Origin: Gemmatimonadota bacterium
GTDB lineage: Bacteria > Orphanbacterota > Orphanbacteria > Orphanbacterales > Orphanbacteraceae
Direction: 5' to 3'
Assembly: GCA_013002425.1 (NCBI GenBank)
Contig: JABDJQ010000070.1
Span: forward strand, 1-7,470
DNA: 7,470 nt
In this document: positions 1-6,252 of the stretch, piece after piece
How positions within the stretch are numbered: position 1 is the first letter of the stretch
Layout: every line of letters begins with the position of its first letter
Translations under genes and position numbers: made by a program
Notes under the pieces: generated by a model
The model's database searches: none
Seen by the model: the letters and a program-made list of their open reading frames with translations, nothing else
What the model was told of the DNA's origin: nothing

Positions 1-862
1 CCCACATCGCCGCGAAGATCGTATCGGCGTTCGTGGGATGGATTGCGATATCGATGCACGCCGTCGAGTCGTTCACGAAGAGCGTCTGCGTCCAGTTGTC
101 GCCGCCGTCGGTCGATCGATAGACGCCCCGGTTCGTGCCCGTTCCATATAGTATGCCGGTTGCCGCAACCCAGACCCTGTCGCTGTCGTTCGGATCGACG
201 ACCACGCGCCCGATGTAACGCGTGTCGGAGAGCCCTTTGTGTTCCCACGTCGCGCCGCCGTTCGTGCTCTTGAACACGCCCATGCCGAACCAGCTGAAGC
301 TGTGCGCGTTCGCTTCGCCCGTCCCCGCCCAGAGCGTACTCGGGTCGTTCGGGTCGATCGCGATGTCGCCGATCGTGAGCGTGGGCTGGTCGTCGAAGAT
401 GGGTGTCCAGTTGACGCCGCTGTCGTCGCTTCGAAAAATTCCGCCGCTCGCCATGGCCGCATAAATCCGGTTCTGCGTGACGGGGTCCATTTCGAGATCC
501 ACCACGCGGCCCCCGATGTTCGACGGCCCTTCTTCCTGCCATACGAGACTCGCCGCGGTCTTGCTCTGCGCCGCTTCGGCCCGGAGCGCCTGCGCCTGCA
601 CGAGCCCCTCGAGGTAGTCGTCGTAATTGATTCTGTCGTAAGGGTACGCGCGCTGCCGGAACGCCCAGTCGCTCGGCGCCGTGCCCGGCCCGAACGGGAG
701 CCCGCCGTCGCGAAGTTCGGCTCGTCGCTCCTGCTTCTCGGCCTTGATGCGCGCGTCGATGTCGGCCTTCGTGAAAGTCCCGGGTGCTTCCGGGCCGCCG
801 GGCCGCAGGAAGATCGTGATTGTAAGGGCGGTCAATATCACCGGCAATACGAGTCGTCGCAT
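1..862 (-). CDS. Exported Asp-box (BNR/sortilin-like) beta-propeller protein, partial
   Basis: This frame is open for 287 codons from an ATG at 860-862 to the left edge, so the C-terminus is missing. The start has GAGGA at 867-871, four bases upstream. Residues 4-19 are a hydrophobic run after MRR, which reads as a signal peptide or membrane anchor and implies export. Residues 30-110 are charged and include a DWAFRQRAYPYDRI stretch near 65-78. From about residue 112 (GPSNIGGRV) a repeat pattern begins. Three Asp-box motifs of the S-x-D/N-x-G-x-x-W type stand at 145-152, 199-206 and 250-257, and 'DPNDP/DPNDS' turns recur between them. Such repeats form beta-propeller blades in sialidases, VPS10/sortilin proteins and many secreted bacterial proteins of unknown role. 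Asp-boxes are structural, so no enzyme activity can be inferred. A C-terminal sorting domain could lie outside the window. The family call is firm; substrate and function are unknown. Confidence 0.85.
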   Translation of the reverse strand, partial: MRRLVLPVILTALTITIFLRPGGPEAPGTFTKADIDARIKAEKQERRAELRDGGLPFGPGTAPSDWAFRQRAYPYDRINYDDYLEGLVQAQALRAEAAQSKTAASLVWQEEGPSNIGGRVVDLEMDPVTQNRIYAAMASGGIFRSDDSGVNWTPIFDDQPTLTIGDIAIDPNDPSTLWAGTGEANAHSFSWFGMGVFKSTNGGATWEHKGLSDTRYIGRVVVDPNDSDRVWVAATGILYGTGTNRGVYRSTDGGDNWTQTLFVNDSTACIDIAIHPTNADTIFAAMW

Positions 863-919
863 GAAATCCTCGCGGTTTTGAGATCGATCCCAATGATTCG
901 AAAGGGAGAGTCGAGGGAG

Positions 920-937
920 AGCGGGCCGTGGCTCGCT
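920..937 (-). other. Small imperfect hairpin at the 5' end of the predicted leader
   Basis: On the minus strand AGCG-A-GC and GC-C-CGCT can pair as seven base pairs with one A/C mismatch around a four-base loop. It would sit almost exactly at the predicted transcript start of the Asp-box gene, so it could be a 5' stabilising stem. No T-tract follows, so it is not a standard intrinsic terminator for the upstream MBL gene. A stem this short can arise by chance in GC-rich DNA. Confidence 0.2.
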
Positions 938-943
938 TCCACT

Positions 944-952
944 ATTTTAACA
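944..952 (-). promoter_or_regulatory. Putative extended -10 promoter for the Asp-box protein gene
   Basis: Read on the minus strand this is TGTTAAAAT, an extended -10 (TGn plus TAAAAT, five of six bases matching TATAAT). No good -35 box lies 16-18 bases upstream, which is tolerable for extended -10 promoters. Transcription would start near 937 and leave a leader of about 75 bases before the ATG at 862. The short AT-rich patch stands out in a GC-rich 125-base gap. The call rests on the motif and position only. Confidence 0.35.
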
Positions 953-987
953 CATCTGGAATGCGCGTGCCGAGAGGGCGAGGGGGC

Positions 988-1881
988 TCAGTGTTCGTTT
1001 ACGAGAAGCGGTTCCTCGACGCGCACGCGATTTCCGTCCACCGAGAGCCGCGCTCCGCCCATTCTGCGGTCGTGCGGGAACGCGATGCGCAGATTCCGGG
1101 CGCTCACGCGTTCGTAGAGCGCAAGCCTCTCGTTCAGCGTCTTCAGCGGGTAGAGATCGTACGCCATGACCCACGCGGGGGGAAGATGGCTGGCCGTCGG
1201 CACGAGGTCCCCGGTAAAGAACAGCGGACTCGCCTCGTCTTCGAAAAGCGGGAGAAGCTGATACGGCGTGTGACCGTGGCTGAGCGACCATTCCACACCT
1301 GGAATCGGGCAGGCCGGATCGTCGCCTTCGACGAATTCCAGATGCCCCGAGTCTTCGAGAAGCTTGAAGTCGTGCGGAAAGAACGAAGCTCTGTCGCGCA
1401 ATGTAGGCGAGAGCGCGTGATCCCAGTGACGGCGGTGCACCCAGTGCGTGGCGCCGGGAAACACGAGAGCGAGATCCGCGCGCGTTTCGTCCCTGAACCG
1501 GGTCATGCCGCCCGCGTGATCGAAGTGGAGATGGGTCGCGATTACGTCGGTCACGTCTCCCTGGCTGCGGCCGAGCGCGTGAAGCGCTTTTCGAATGGAC
1601 CCTTCCCGATGTTCGACGGCGTACCGCTCCGCGTCTTCCGGGAGCCACTTGGACCCGACGCCGGTATCGACGAGCACGACCCGGCTCCCGTCGTCGGCCG
1701 CCGCGATCAGCGTACGTGTCGCGAGAAGGATACGATTCGAATCGTCGCAATCTTCTCCCTTCGCCCAGAGCACTTTCGGAACGACCCCGAACATGGCCCC
1801 GCCGTCGAGGCGCGCCCATCCGGTGACGACGGACGCGATCGTGTACTGTCCCGCGCGAATGGTCGGCATGGTCAATGGCAC
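988..1881 (-). CDS. YtnP-like metallo-beta-lactamase-fold hydrolase
   Basis: This is a complete 297-residue MBL-fold protein with no signal peptide, so it is probably cytosolic. The zinc-binding signature HLHFDH occupies residues 117-122. Further expected ligands are H204 (SHGHT), D225 (FFTGD) and H270 (AFPHD), so both metal sites look intact. The N-terminal 'MFGVVPKVLW' stretch (30-39) and the segment after D225 with PTASH and 'VMAYDLYP' (228-245) resemble, from memory, the YtnP group of MBL proteins. Some members of that group hydrolyse acyl-homoserine lactones or other signal lactones. That makes a lactonase activity possible but unproven; other esters or lactones are equally open. The chosen start is GTG at 1879-1881, with AGGAG at 1889-1893 spaced by seven bases. 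An in-frame ATG at 1867-1869 is the alternative, with AGGAG at 1881-1885 spaced by eleven. The gene follows the SDR gene after 81 bases and may share its transcript. Confidence 0.88.
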   Translation of the reverse strand: MPLTMPTIRAGQYTIASVVTGWARLDGGAMFGVVPKVLWAKGEDCDDSNRILLATRTLIAAADDGSRVVLVDTGVGSKWLPEDAERYAVEHREGSIRKALHALGRSQGDVTDVIATHLHFDHAGGMTRFRDETRADLALVFPGATHWVHRRHWDHALSPTLRDRASFFPHDFKLLEDSGHLEFVEGDDPACPIPGVEWSLSHGHTPYQLLPLFEDEASPLFFTGDLVPTASHLPPAWVMAYDLYPLKTLNERLALYERVSARNLRIAFPHDRRMGGARLSVDGNRVRVEEPLLVNEH

Positions 1882-1893
1882 TCCTGATCTCCT
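1881..1893 (-). promoter_or_regulatory. Two tandem Shine-Dalgarno sequences before the MBL gene
   Basis: The minus strand carries AGGAG twice, at 1889-1893 and 1881-1885. The first is spaced seven bases from the GTG at 1881 and the second eleven bases from the ATG at 1869. The better spacing favours the GTG start. A strong own ribosome site suggests that this gene, unlike the two before it, does not rely on coupled translation. Confidence 0.6.
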
Positions 1894-1962
1894 GCAAATT
1901 CGAGAACGTCGCCGGTGTCCGGGAATCGGACCCCGCGTCGCCCGTCGTCGGTTCAGTCAAAA

Positions 1963-3060
1963 CTAGCACAAGGGACCGAGGATGTGCGCCACCGTCTCCC
2001 GGATCGGCCGGTGAACCCACCCCAGCTCCCGCGCCGCTTTCGAGGCGTCGTAGTGCCAGGCGAAGCGCGCGAGCGCGGCGCGCCTGCGGTCCCATTTCGG
2101 GCGCTTTCCGAACGGCTTGTACATCGCTTCACTGAGCGCGCCGCTCATTGCCAGAAGCGACGCGGGGACCGGAATCACAGGCCTCGCGACGGGGAAGAAC
2201 TCGCGCAGGATGGACACGATTCCTCCATAGTCGAGATTCGCGCCGCCCAGGATGTAGCGCTCCCCCGGGCGTCCGCGTTCGCCGGCGGCCAGGATGCCGC
2301 GCGCGGTTTCGCCGGCGTCCGCCAGATTCACACGAACGGGAAGGCGGAACGGGAATGCGCGCATCCACGGCATCCAGGAAGGGCGCTCCGTCACGGAAAG
2401 AAGGGAGGGTTCGTTTCCGCCCCGAATCTGCGCGGCGCGCGAGCGGATCGCCTTGCGCTCGCCGAAGTTGATGGCGGGACAGACGACAACGACCTCGGGC
2501 GCCGGACGCGCCCCCGCGCCCCTTTCGGAGCCGGGCGAAGTCCGCGCCGCGCCCAGGATCCACTGCTCCGACTCACGCTTTGTGTCGAAGTACGGGTTTT
2601 CGAACGGAGCGAGATTGTAAGTTGACGTTTCGTCGAGCGGGGCGCCGTCTGCGGATGCTCCGATCGTGACGATGGAGCTCACGTGCACGATGCGCCTCAC
2701 CTGCGCACGCATGGCGGCTCGATACAGGTTCTTCGTTCCCTGCACGTTCACGCGCTCGTGCTGCTTTCTGTGGCGCGTTCCCACATGCACGTACGCGGCG
2801 AGATGATACACGGTGTCGATGCCGTCGAGGAGGCGCTCGAGCGTGGCGAGAGCGCGTTCGTGCGCCTCCCCGGACGCTCCGGCATCGGCCGGCGCGATGT
2901 CGCCCGTAACCGTGCGCACGCGGTACGGTCCCCACGCCTCGTCAGGATACCGCTGCCGGACGAGAGCGCGGGGAACGATGCCCGATTCATTGAGATGAGA
3001 TATGAAGTGCGTGCCGAGCTGTCCGGTCGCGCCGGTGACGAGTACGGGGCTCTCCGTCAC
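1963..3060 (-). CDS. NAD(P)-dependent epimerase/dehydratase, extended SDR family
   Basis: This is a complete 365-residue extended short-chain dehydrogenase/reductase. The Rossmann nucleotide-binding motif TGATGQLG lies at residues 9-16, right at the N-terminus. HLAA is at 86-89, NVQGTKNL at 105-112, HVSS at 126-129 (catalytic Ser), and the catalytic YxxxK is Y157-K161. The C-terminal 'RYILGGANL' (268-276) and 'DASKAARELGW' (338-348) resemble the dihydroflavonol-4-reductase and hopanoid-associated HpnA-like branch. The substrate is therefore likely a nucleotide sugar, sterol-like or other small carbonyl compound, but it cannot be named. A Gly/Pro/Ala/Arg-rich stretch at 172-188 looks like a loop insertion before the strand PEVVVVCP. 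The start is GTG at 3058-3060, four bases after the stop of the M24 gene, with no clear Shine-Dalgarno. No alternative start is compatible with an intact Rossmann motif. Translation is probably coupled to the preceding gene. Confidence 0.9.
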   Translation of the reverse strand: MTESPVLVTGATGQLGTHFISHLNESGIVPRALVRQRYPDEAWGPYRVRTVTGDIAPADAGASGEAHERALATLERLLDGIDTVYHLAAYVHVGTRHRKQHERVNVQGTKNLYRAAMRAQVRRIVHVSSIVTIGASADGAPLDETSTYNLAPFENPYFDTKRESEQWILGAARTSPGSERGAGARPAPEVVVVCPAINFGERKAIRSRAAQIRGGNEPSLLSVTERPSWMPWMRAFPFRLPVRVNLADAGETARGILAAGERGRPGERYILGGANLDYGGIVSILREFFPVARPVIPVPASLLAMSGALSEAMYKPFGKRPKWDRRRAALARFAWHYDASKAARELGWVHRPIRETVAHILGPLC

Positions 3061-3064
3061 GGCG

Positions 3065-4351
3065 TCATTTCGTGCCGGACGAAGCGCGCGCTTCCCGGCA
3101 CCACGCTTCCACGTCGGCCCGGGTTCTCGGAATGTTTGCGGACAGATTCTCGCGGCCGTTCTCCGTTACGAGGATGTCGTCCTCGATCCGAACGCCGATC
3201 GCGTCGTCGCGCAGGTAGAGTCCCGGCTCCACGGTGATGATCATGCCGGGGCGGAGCGGCACCGAGTAGTCCGCGACGTCGTGCACGAGCAGGCCCAGGT
3301 GATGCGAAGTCCCGTGCTTGAAGTGATCGACGAGCCCGTGCTTGCGAAGAACGTCGCGCGCGACCTCGTGCACCTCGGCCATAGTGGCTCCCGGCTTCAC
3401 GGCCGCGATTGCGGCGTCCTGCGCTTCGAGCACGATATCGTAGATCTTCGCCTGTTCGGGCGTGAACGTGTCGCCGAGCGGCACCGTGCGGCTGATGTCC
3501 GCGCAGTAGTGTTTCCATTCGGCGCCGACGTCGAGCAGCAGAATGTCGCCTTCGTCGAGCGTCTTGTTCTTCGCGCGGTAGTGCAGCACGGTCGATTGCA
3601 CGCCCGACCCGATGATCGCCCCGAACGCGTTGAACTGCGCACCCTGGCGCTTGAACGACGCTTCGAGCACGCCGTCGAGGTCGAATTCCGTGACGCCCGG
3701 TCGCGCGCGCGCCAGTAGTTCCGTGATCCCCTGATGCGTCACTTCGATCGCTTTGCGCACGAGGTCGACTTCTTCCTTCGACTTGATCATGCGCATGTTC
3801 TCGATGTAGTTCGCGGAGTTCACGATCTTCGCGCCGGGAACCCGCGCCTGTACCTTGCGATAGAGTTCGAGTTCTTCGGGCATGCCGCTGTCCGGTCCGA
3901 CGATCGGGCCGAGGAAGTGAAGCGTGTCGTTCCGCTTCATGCTTCGCTGCATGAAACGGTTCAGGTACGTCGTGCGGCGCAGCCTGTCGAAGCCGAGCGC
4001 GTCCGTGAGCGAATCCGAGATGTCCGCGCGGTAGCCGTGCCAGATTTCGTCGTCCGCGTCGCGGGGAGCGAGCATCAGAATCTGCTCCTCGGCGCCGCCC
4101 GGCACGAGCACGAGGATCGCGCCCTTCTCCTCGAGCCCCGTCAGATAGTAGAAATCAGTGTCCGACCGGTATCCGGTTTCGCCCTCTTCCGCTTTCGAGT
4201 AGAGTACGGCGATCCCGTTTCCGAGGGAGTCCAGGAGCGCCGCCCGCCGCGCCGCGAACGGCTCGAACGCGGGCGCGATGTCCGCGTTCGAGTACTCCGT
4301 CGCACACAGCGTGAGGGCGGCGCAGGCCGCAGCGAAAAGGCGCATCGTCAT
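3065..4351 (-). CDS. M24B Xaa-Pro aminopeptidase (aminopeptidase P-like), probably exported
   Basis: This 428-residue protein carries a full M24 'pita-bread' metallopeptidase domain. The expected metal ligands are D274 (LLLDVG), D285 (CADISRT), H350 (GTSHHLG), E375 (TVEPG) and E390 (VRIEDD), with the second-shell His in VHD at 357. An aminopeptidase P N-terminal domain occupies about residues 28-180. Enzymes of this family remove an N-terminal residue that precedes proline, normally using two Mn2+ ions. Residues 1-23 look like a Sec signal peptide: MTMR, a hydrophobic Ala/Leu core, and a plausible SNA|D cleavage site. The cysteine at 16 is preceded by LTL, a poor lipobox. The frame stays open upstream to 4486, but that extension is polar, runs over the 3' end of pepF and would bury the signal peptide. 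The ATG at 4349-4351 overlaps the pepF stop as ATGA and is therefore chosen; an ATG two codons further in is also possible. Confidence 0.93.
   Translation of the reverse strand: MTMRLFAAACAALTLCATEYSNADIAPAFEPFAARRAALLDSLGNGIAVLYSKAEEGETGYRSDTDFYYLTGLEEKGAILVLVPGGAEEQILMLAPRDADDEIWHGYRADISDSLTDALGFDRLRRTTYLNRFMQRSMKRNDTLHFLGPIVGPDSGMPEELELYRKVQARVPGAKIVNSANYIENMRMIKSKEEVDLVRKAIEVTHQGITELLARARPGVTEFDLDGVLEASFKRQGAQFNAFGAIIGSGVQSTVLHYRAKNKTLDEGDILLLDVGAEWKHYCADISRTVPLGDTFTPEQAKIYDIVLEAQDAAIAAVKPGATMAEVHEVARDVLRKHGLVDHFKHGTSHHLGLLVHDVADYSVPLRPGMIITVEPGLYLRDDAIGVRIEDDILVTENGRENLSANIPRTRADVEAWCREARASSGTK
4348..4351 (-). other. ATGA stop/start overlap between pepF and the M24B gene
   Basis: The minus strand reads CTCGATGACG. 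The pepF stop TGA (4348-4350) overlaps the M24B start ATG (4349-4351) by two bases. No Shine-Dalgarno is visible just upstream, so the M24B gene is probably translated by termination-reinitiation. This supports a shared transcript. Confidence 0.75.
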
Positions 4352-6147
4352 CGAGCGGCGCCCGTCTTCTGCTGCGCCAGCTTCACGAAGTCTTCCACGT
4401 GTCCGGTCGCCCGGCCGACCGACGCCTCCCAGAAGTCCGGCTTCGTCAGATCGATTCCGAGATGCTTCTTCGCGAGATCCTCGCACGTCATGATTCCGGT
4501 GTCCTCGAGCAGCGCGTCGTATTTCGCTGCGAAGGAAGGGCCTTCGTTCAGCGCGCGATCGTAGAGACCGATGCTGAACAGATATCCGAACACGTACGGG
4601 AAGTTGTAGAACGGGTACGTCGTGATATAGAAGTGAAGCTTCGACGCCCAGAAGTACGGATGATACGCGTCGTCGTCGAGGCCGTTGCAGTACGCTTCCT
4701 TCTGCGCGTCGACCATGAGCGTGTTCAGTTTGTCCACGCTGAGCGGTCCGTTCGCGCGCTCCTTGAAGAAGTTCATTTCGAACACGAAGCGCGAGCGCAG
4801 GTTCATCATCATGGTCGCCGCCTCGTCGAGCTTCTTGTCGAGCAGCGTCAGACGTTCCTCTTCGTCTGTCGCGGCGTCGAGCGCGGCGTCGAGAATGAGG
4901 CTTTCACAGAACGTGCTCGCGGTTTCGGCCAGCGTCATCGGGTACATCGTGGCGTAGTACGGCTTCTTGCGAAGCAGCCACGTGTGATAAGAATGCCCGA
5001 GTTCGTGCGCGAGCGTCGAAACGCCGCCGAAAGTGCCGCCGTACGTCATGAAGATGCGGGTCTCTTCGCTGACCGGGAAGTCCGTGCAGAAGCCGCCCGC
5101 GCCTTTCCCCGCGCGATCTTCGACTTCGATCCAGCGCTTCTCGAACGCCATCTTCGCGAAGTCGGCCATGTCGCCGCTGAAACGCGCGAACTGATCGACG
5201 ATATAGGGAGCGGCTTCGTTGTAGTCGAGCGCGCGCTCCTTCGACGCGACGGGCGCCGACTTGTCGTACCAGGTGAGCTTCTTCCTGCCGAGCAGGCGCG
5301 CCTTCTCGTCGAGATAGGGGAGAAGCTTCTCGCTCCCGTCGGCGACGACGCCCCACATGGTGTCGAGCGCTTTGCGGCTCAGTCGATTCATCTGCAGCGG
5401 TTCGAAGAGCACCGAGTCCCACTTGCGCTTGTCGTACATCGTGAGCCGGAATCCTGCCTGAGCGTTCAGCGCCGCGGCCGTGTAGTCCGCAACGGATGTC
5501 CAGGCGCCTTCGAGTTTCTCGAACGCCTCTTTCCGAACACCTGCCTCGGGCGACTCCATCTTGTTATGAAGTTGTCCCATCGAGATCTTCTCGGTTTTTC
5601 CGTCCGTTTTCCAGTCGGCCCGGAGCGATCCCGCGATCTTGTCGTAGAGCCGTCCCCACGCGTGATAACCGTCTTTCGCGAGTTCGGTCGTCAGGATCTC
5701 CTTCTCGCGATCCATTTTCTTCTTTGCGAGCGCGCGCTGTTCGTTCAGCGCGAACGCGATCGGCGCGAGTTCCTTCGACTGCAGCAGCTGGTTCCAGCCG
5801 GCGTCGTCCGCGCGAAGAAAGAGATCCTCGAGCCGCACATCGATCGTCTTGAGCGTGGCGCGAAAGGCGTCGAGCCGGCCTGTCAGCTGCGAGGCTTCCT
5901 TGTCGGACGTATTCTGCGCTTCGAGGCATTCCGTGAAGCTGGACGCCTGGAAGAAGCGGGCGTTCAGGTCCTGCACGTCGAGGATGAACGATTTCCAGTC
6001 GTCGCCCGGTTTCGGAGAGAGCGAATCGATCCGCTTCCTCAGTCGGTCGAGGTCGTCGTTCATTTTTTTCGTGAATGCCGCCAGTTCCTGCGAGGAGCTG
6101 CCTCCCGCGAAGATGGCGTCGAGATCCCAGGTTTCCTTATAAGTCAT
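4348..6147 (-). CDS. pepF: M3 family oligoendopeptidase F
   Basis: This is a complete 599-residue zinc metallopeptidase, the usual length for the PepF branch of family M3. The zinc site is HELGH at 381-385, with the third ligand E408 in 'MTLAETAS' after a 22-residue gap. The helical N-terminal half (about 1-200) matches the PepF lid region. The conserved substrate-side segment with 'HFYITTYPFYNFPY' lies at 505-518 and the 'FGYLFS' segment follows. No signal peptide is present, so it should act in the cytoplasm on oligopeptides, not intact proteins. The start is ATG at 6145-6147, with AAAGGGG at 6157-6163 about nine bases upstream. The open frame continues upstream as far as 7203, but that part lies antisense to the MATE gene and is a charged, low-complexity shadow. 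It is the first gene of a tight minus-strand cluster and overlaps the M24B gene. Confidence 0.95.
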   Translation of the reverse strand: MTYKETWDLDAIFAGGSSSQELAAFTKKMNDDLDRLRKRIDSLSPKPGDDWKSFILDVQDLNARFFQASSFTECLEAQNTSDKEASQLTGRLDAFRATLKTIDVRLEDLFLRADDAGWNQLLQSKELAPIAFALNEQRALAKKKMDREKEILTTELAKDGYHAWGRLYDKIAGSLRADWKTDGKTEKISMGQLHNKMESPEAGVRKEAFEKLEGAWTSVADYTAAALNAQAGFRLTMYDKRKWDSVLFEPLQMNRLSRKALDTMWGVVADGSEKLLPYLDEKARLLGRKKLTWYDKSAPVASKERALDYNEAAPYIVDQFARFSGDMADFAKMAFEKRWIEVEDRAGKGAGGFCTDFPVSEETRIFMTYGGTFGGVSTLAHELGHSYHTWLLRKKPYYATMYPMTLAETASTFCESLILDAALDAATDEEERLTLLDKKLDEAATMMMNLRSRFVFEMNFFKERANGPLSVDKLNTLMVDAQKEAYCNGLDDDAYHPYFWASKLHFYITTYPFYNFPYVFGYLFSIGLYDRALNEGPSFAAKYDALLEDTGIMTCEDLAKKHLGIDLTKPDFWEASVGRATGHVEDFVKLAQQKTGAAR

Positions 6148-6156
6148 GGTACTTGT

Positions 6157-6201
6157 CCCCTTTCGCGCTGGAGTATAGCAACGGGCGCGCGGAGAGGTCC
6201 A
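6157..6201 (-). promoter_or_regulatory. Putative sigma70-type promoter and ribosome site for pepF
   Basis: On the minus strand a -10 box TATACT (6172-6177, five of six bases) follows a weak -35 TGGACC (6196-6201, four of six) with an 18-base spacer. Transcription would begin near 6165, giving a leader of only about 18 bases. That leader still just includes the Shine-Dalgarno AAAGGGG at 6157-6163. This would drive pepF and the tightly linked genes behind it. The -10 is convincing in this GC-rich gap; the -35 is not strong. Confidence 0.45.
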
Positions 6202-6252
6202 GACGCCCCCGTGCCGGGAAACGGTTGATTGCCGCCGCTTCGCTGTCCGGCT

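Noticed and set aside
1917..1931. A GTCCG/CGGAC hairpin between the SDR and MBL genes, considered as a terminator.
   Set aside because: The stem has only five pairs plus a bulged extension, and no T-run follows on the minus strand. It does not make a credible terminator.
1955..1960. TTGACT on the minus strand at the end of the SDR gene, considered as a -35 box for the MBL gene.
   Set aside because: The position 17 bases downstream is CGCGGG, with nothing like a -10 box, so no promoter can be supported.
947..2095. A 382-codon minus-strand frame overlapping the MBL gene, and plus-strand frames such as 928-1887 and 239-1117.
   Set aside because: All are Arg/Pro/Ala-rich shadows of the MBL, SDR and Asp-box genes, which carry clear family motifs in their own frames.
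4352..4486. A 45-residue N-terminal extension of the M24B frame.
   Set aside because: It overlaps the 3' end of pepF, is low-complexity and charged, and would place the signal peptide internally. The ATGA start is the better choice.
4399..6228. A 609-codon open frame on the plus strand, opposite pepF.
   Set aside because: It lies wholly antisense to a well-supported M3 peptidase. Its product is Arg/Val/Glu-rich with no recognisable domain, as expected from GC-biased third positions of the real gene.
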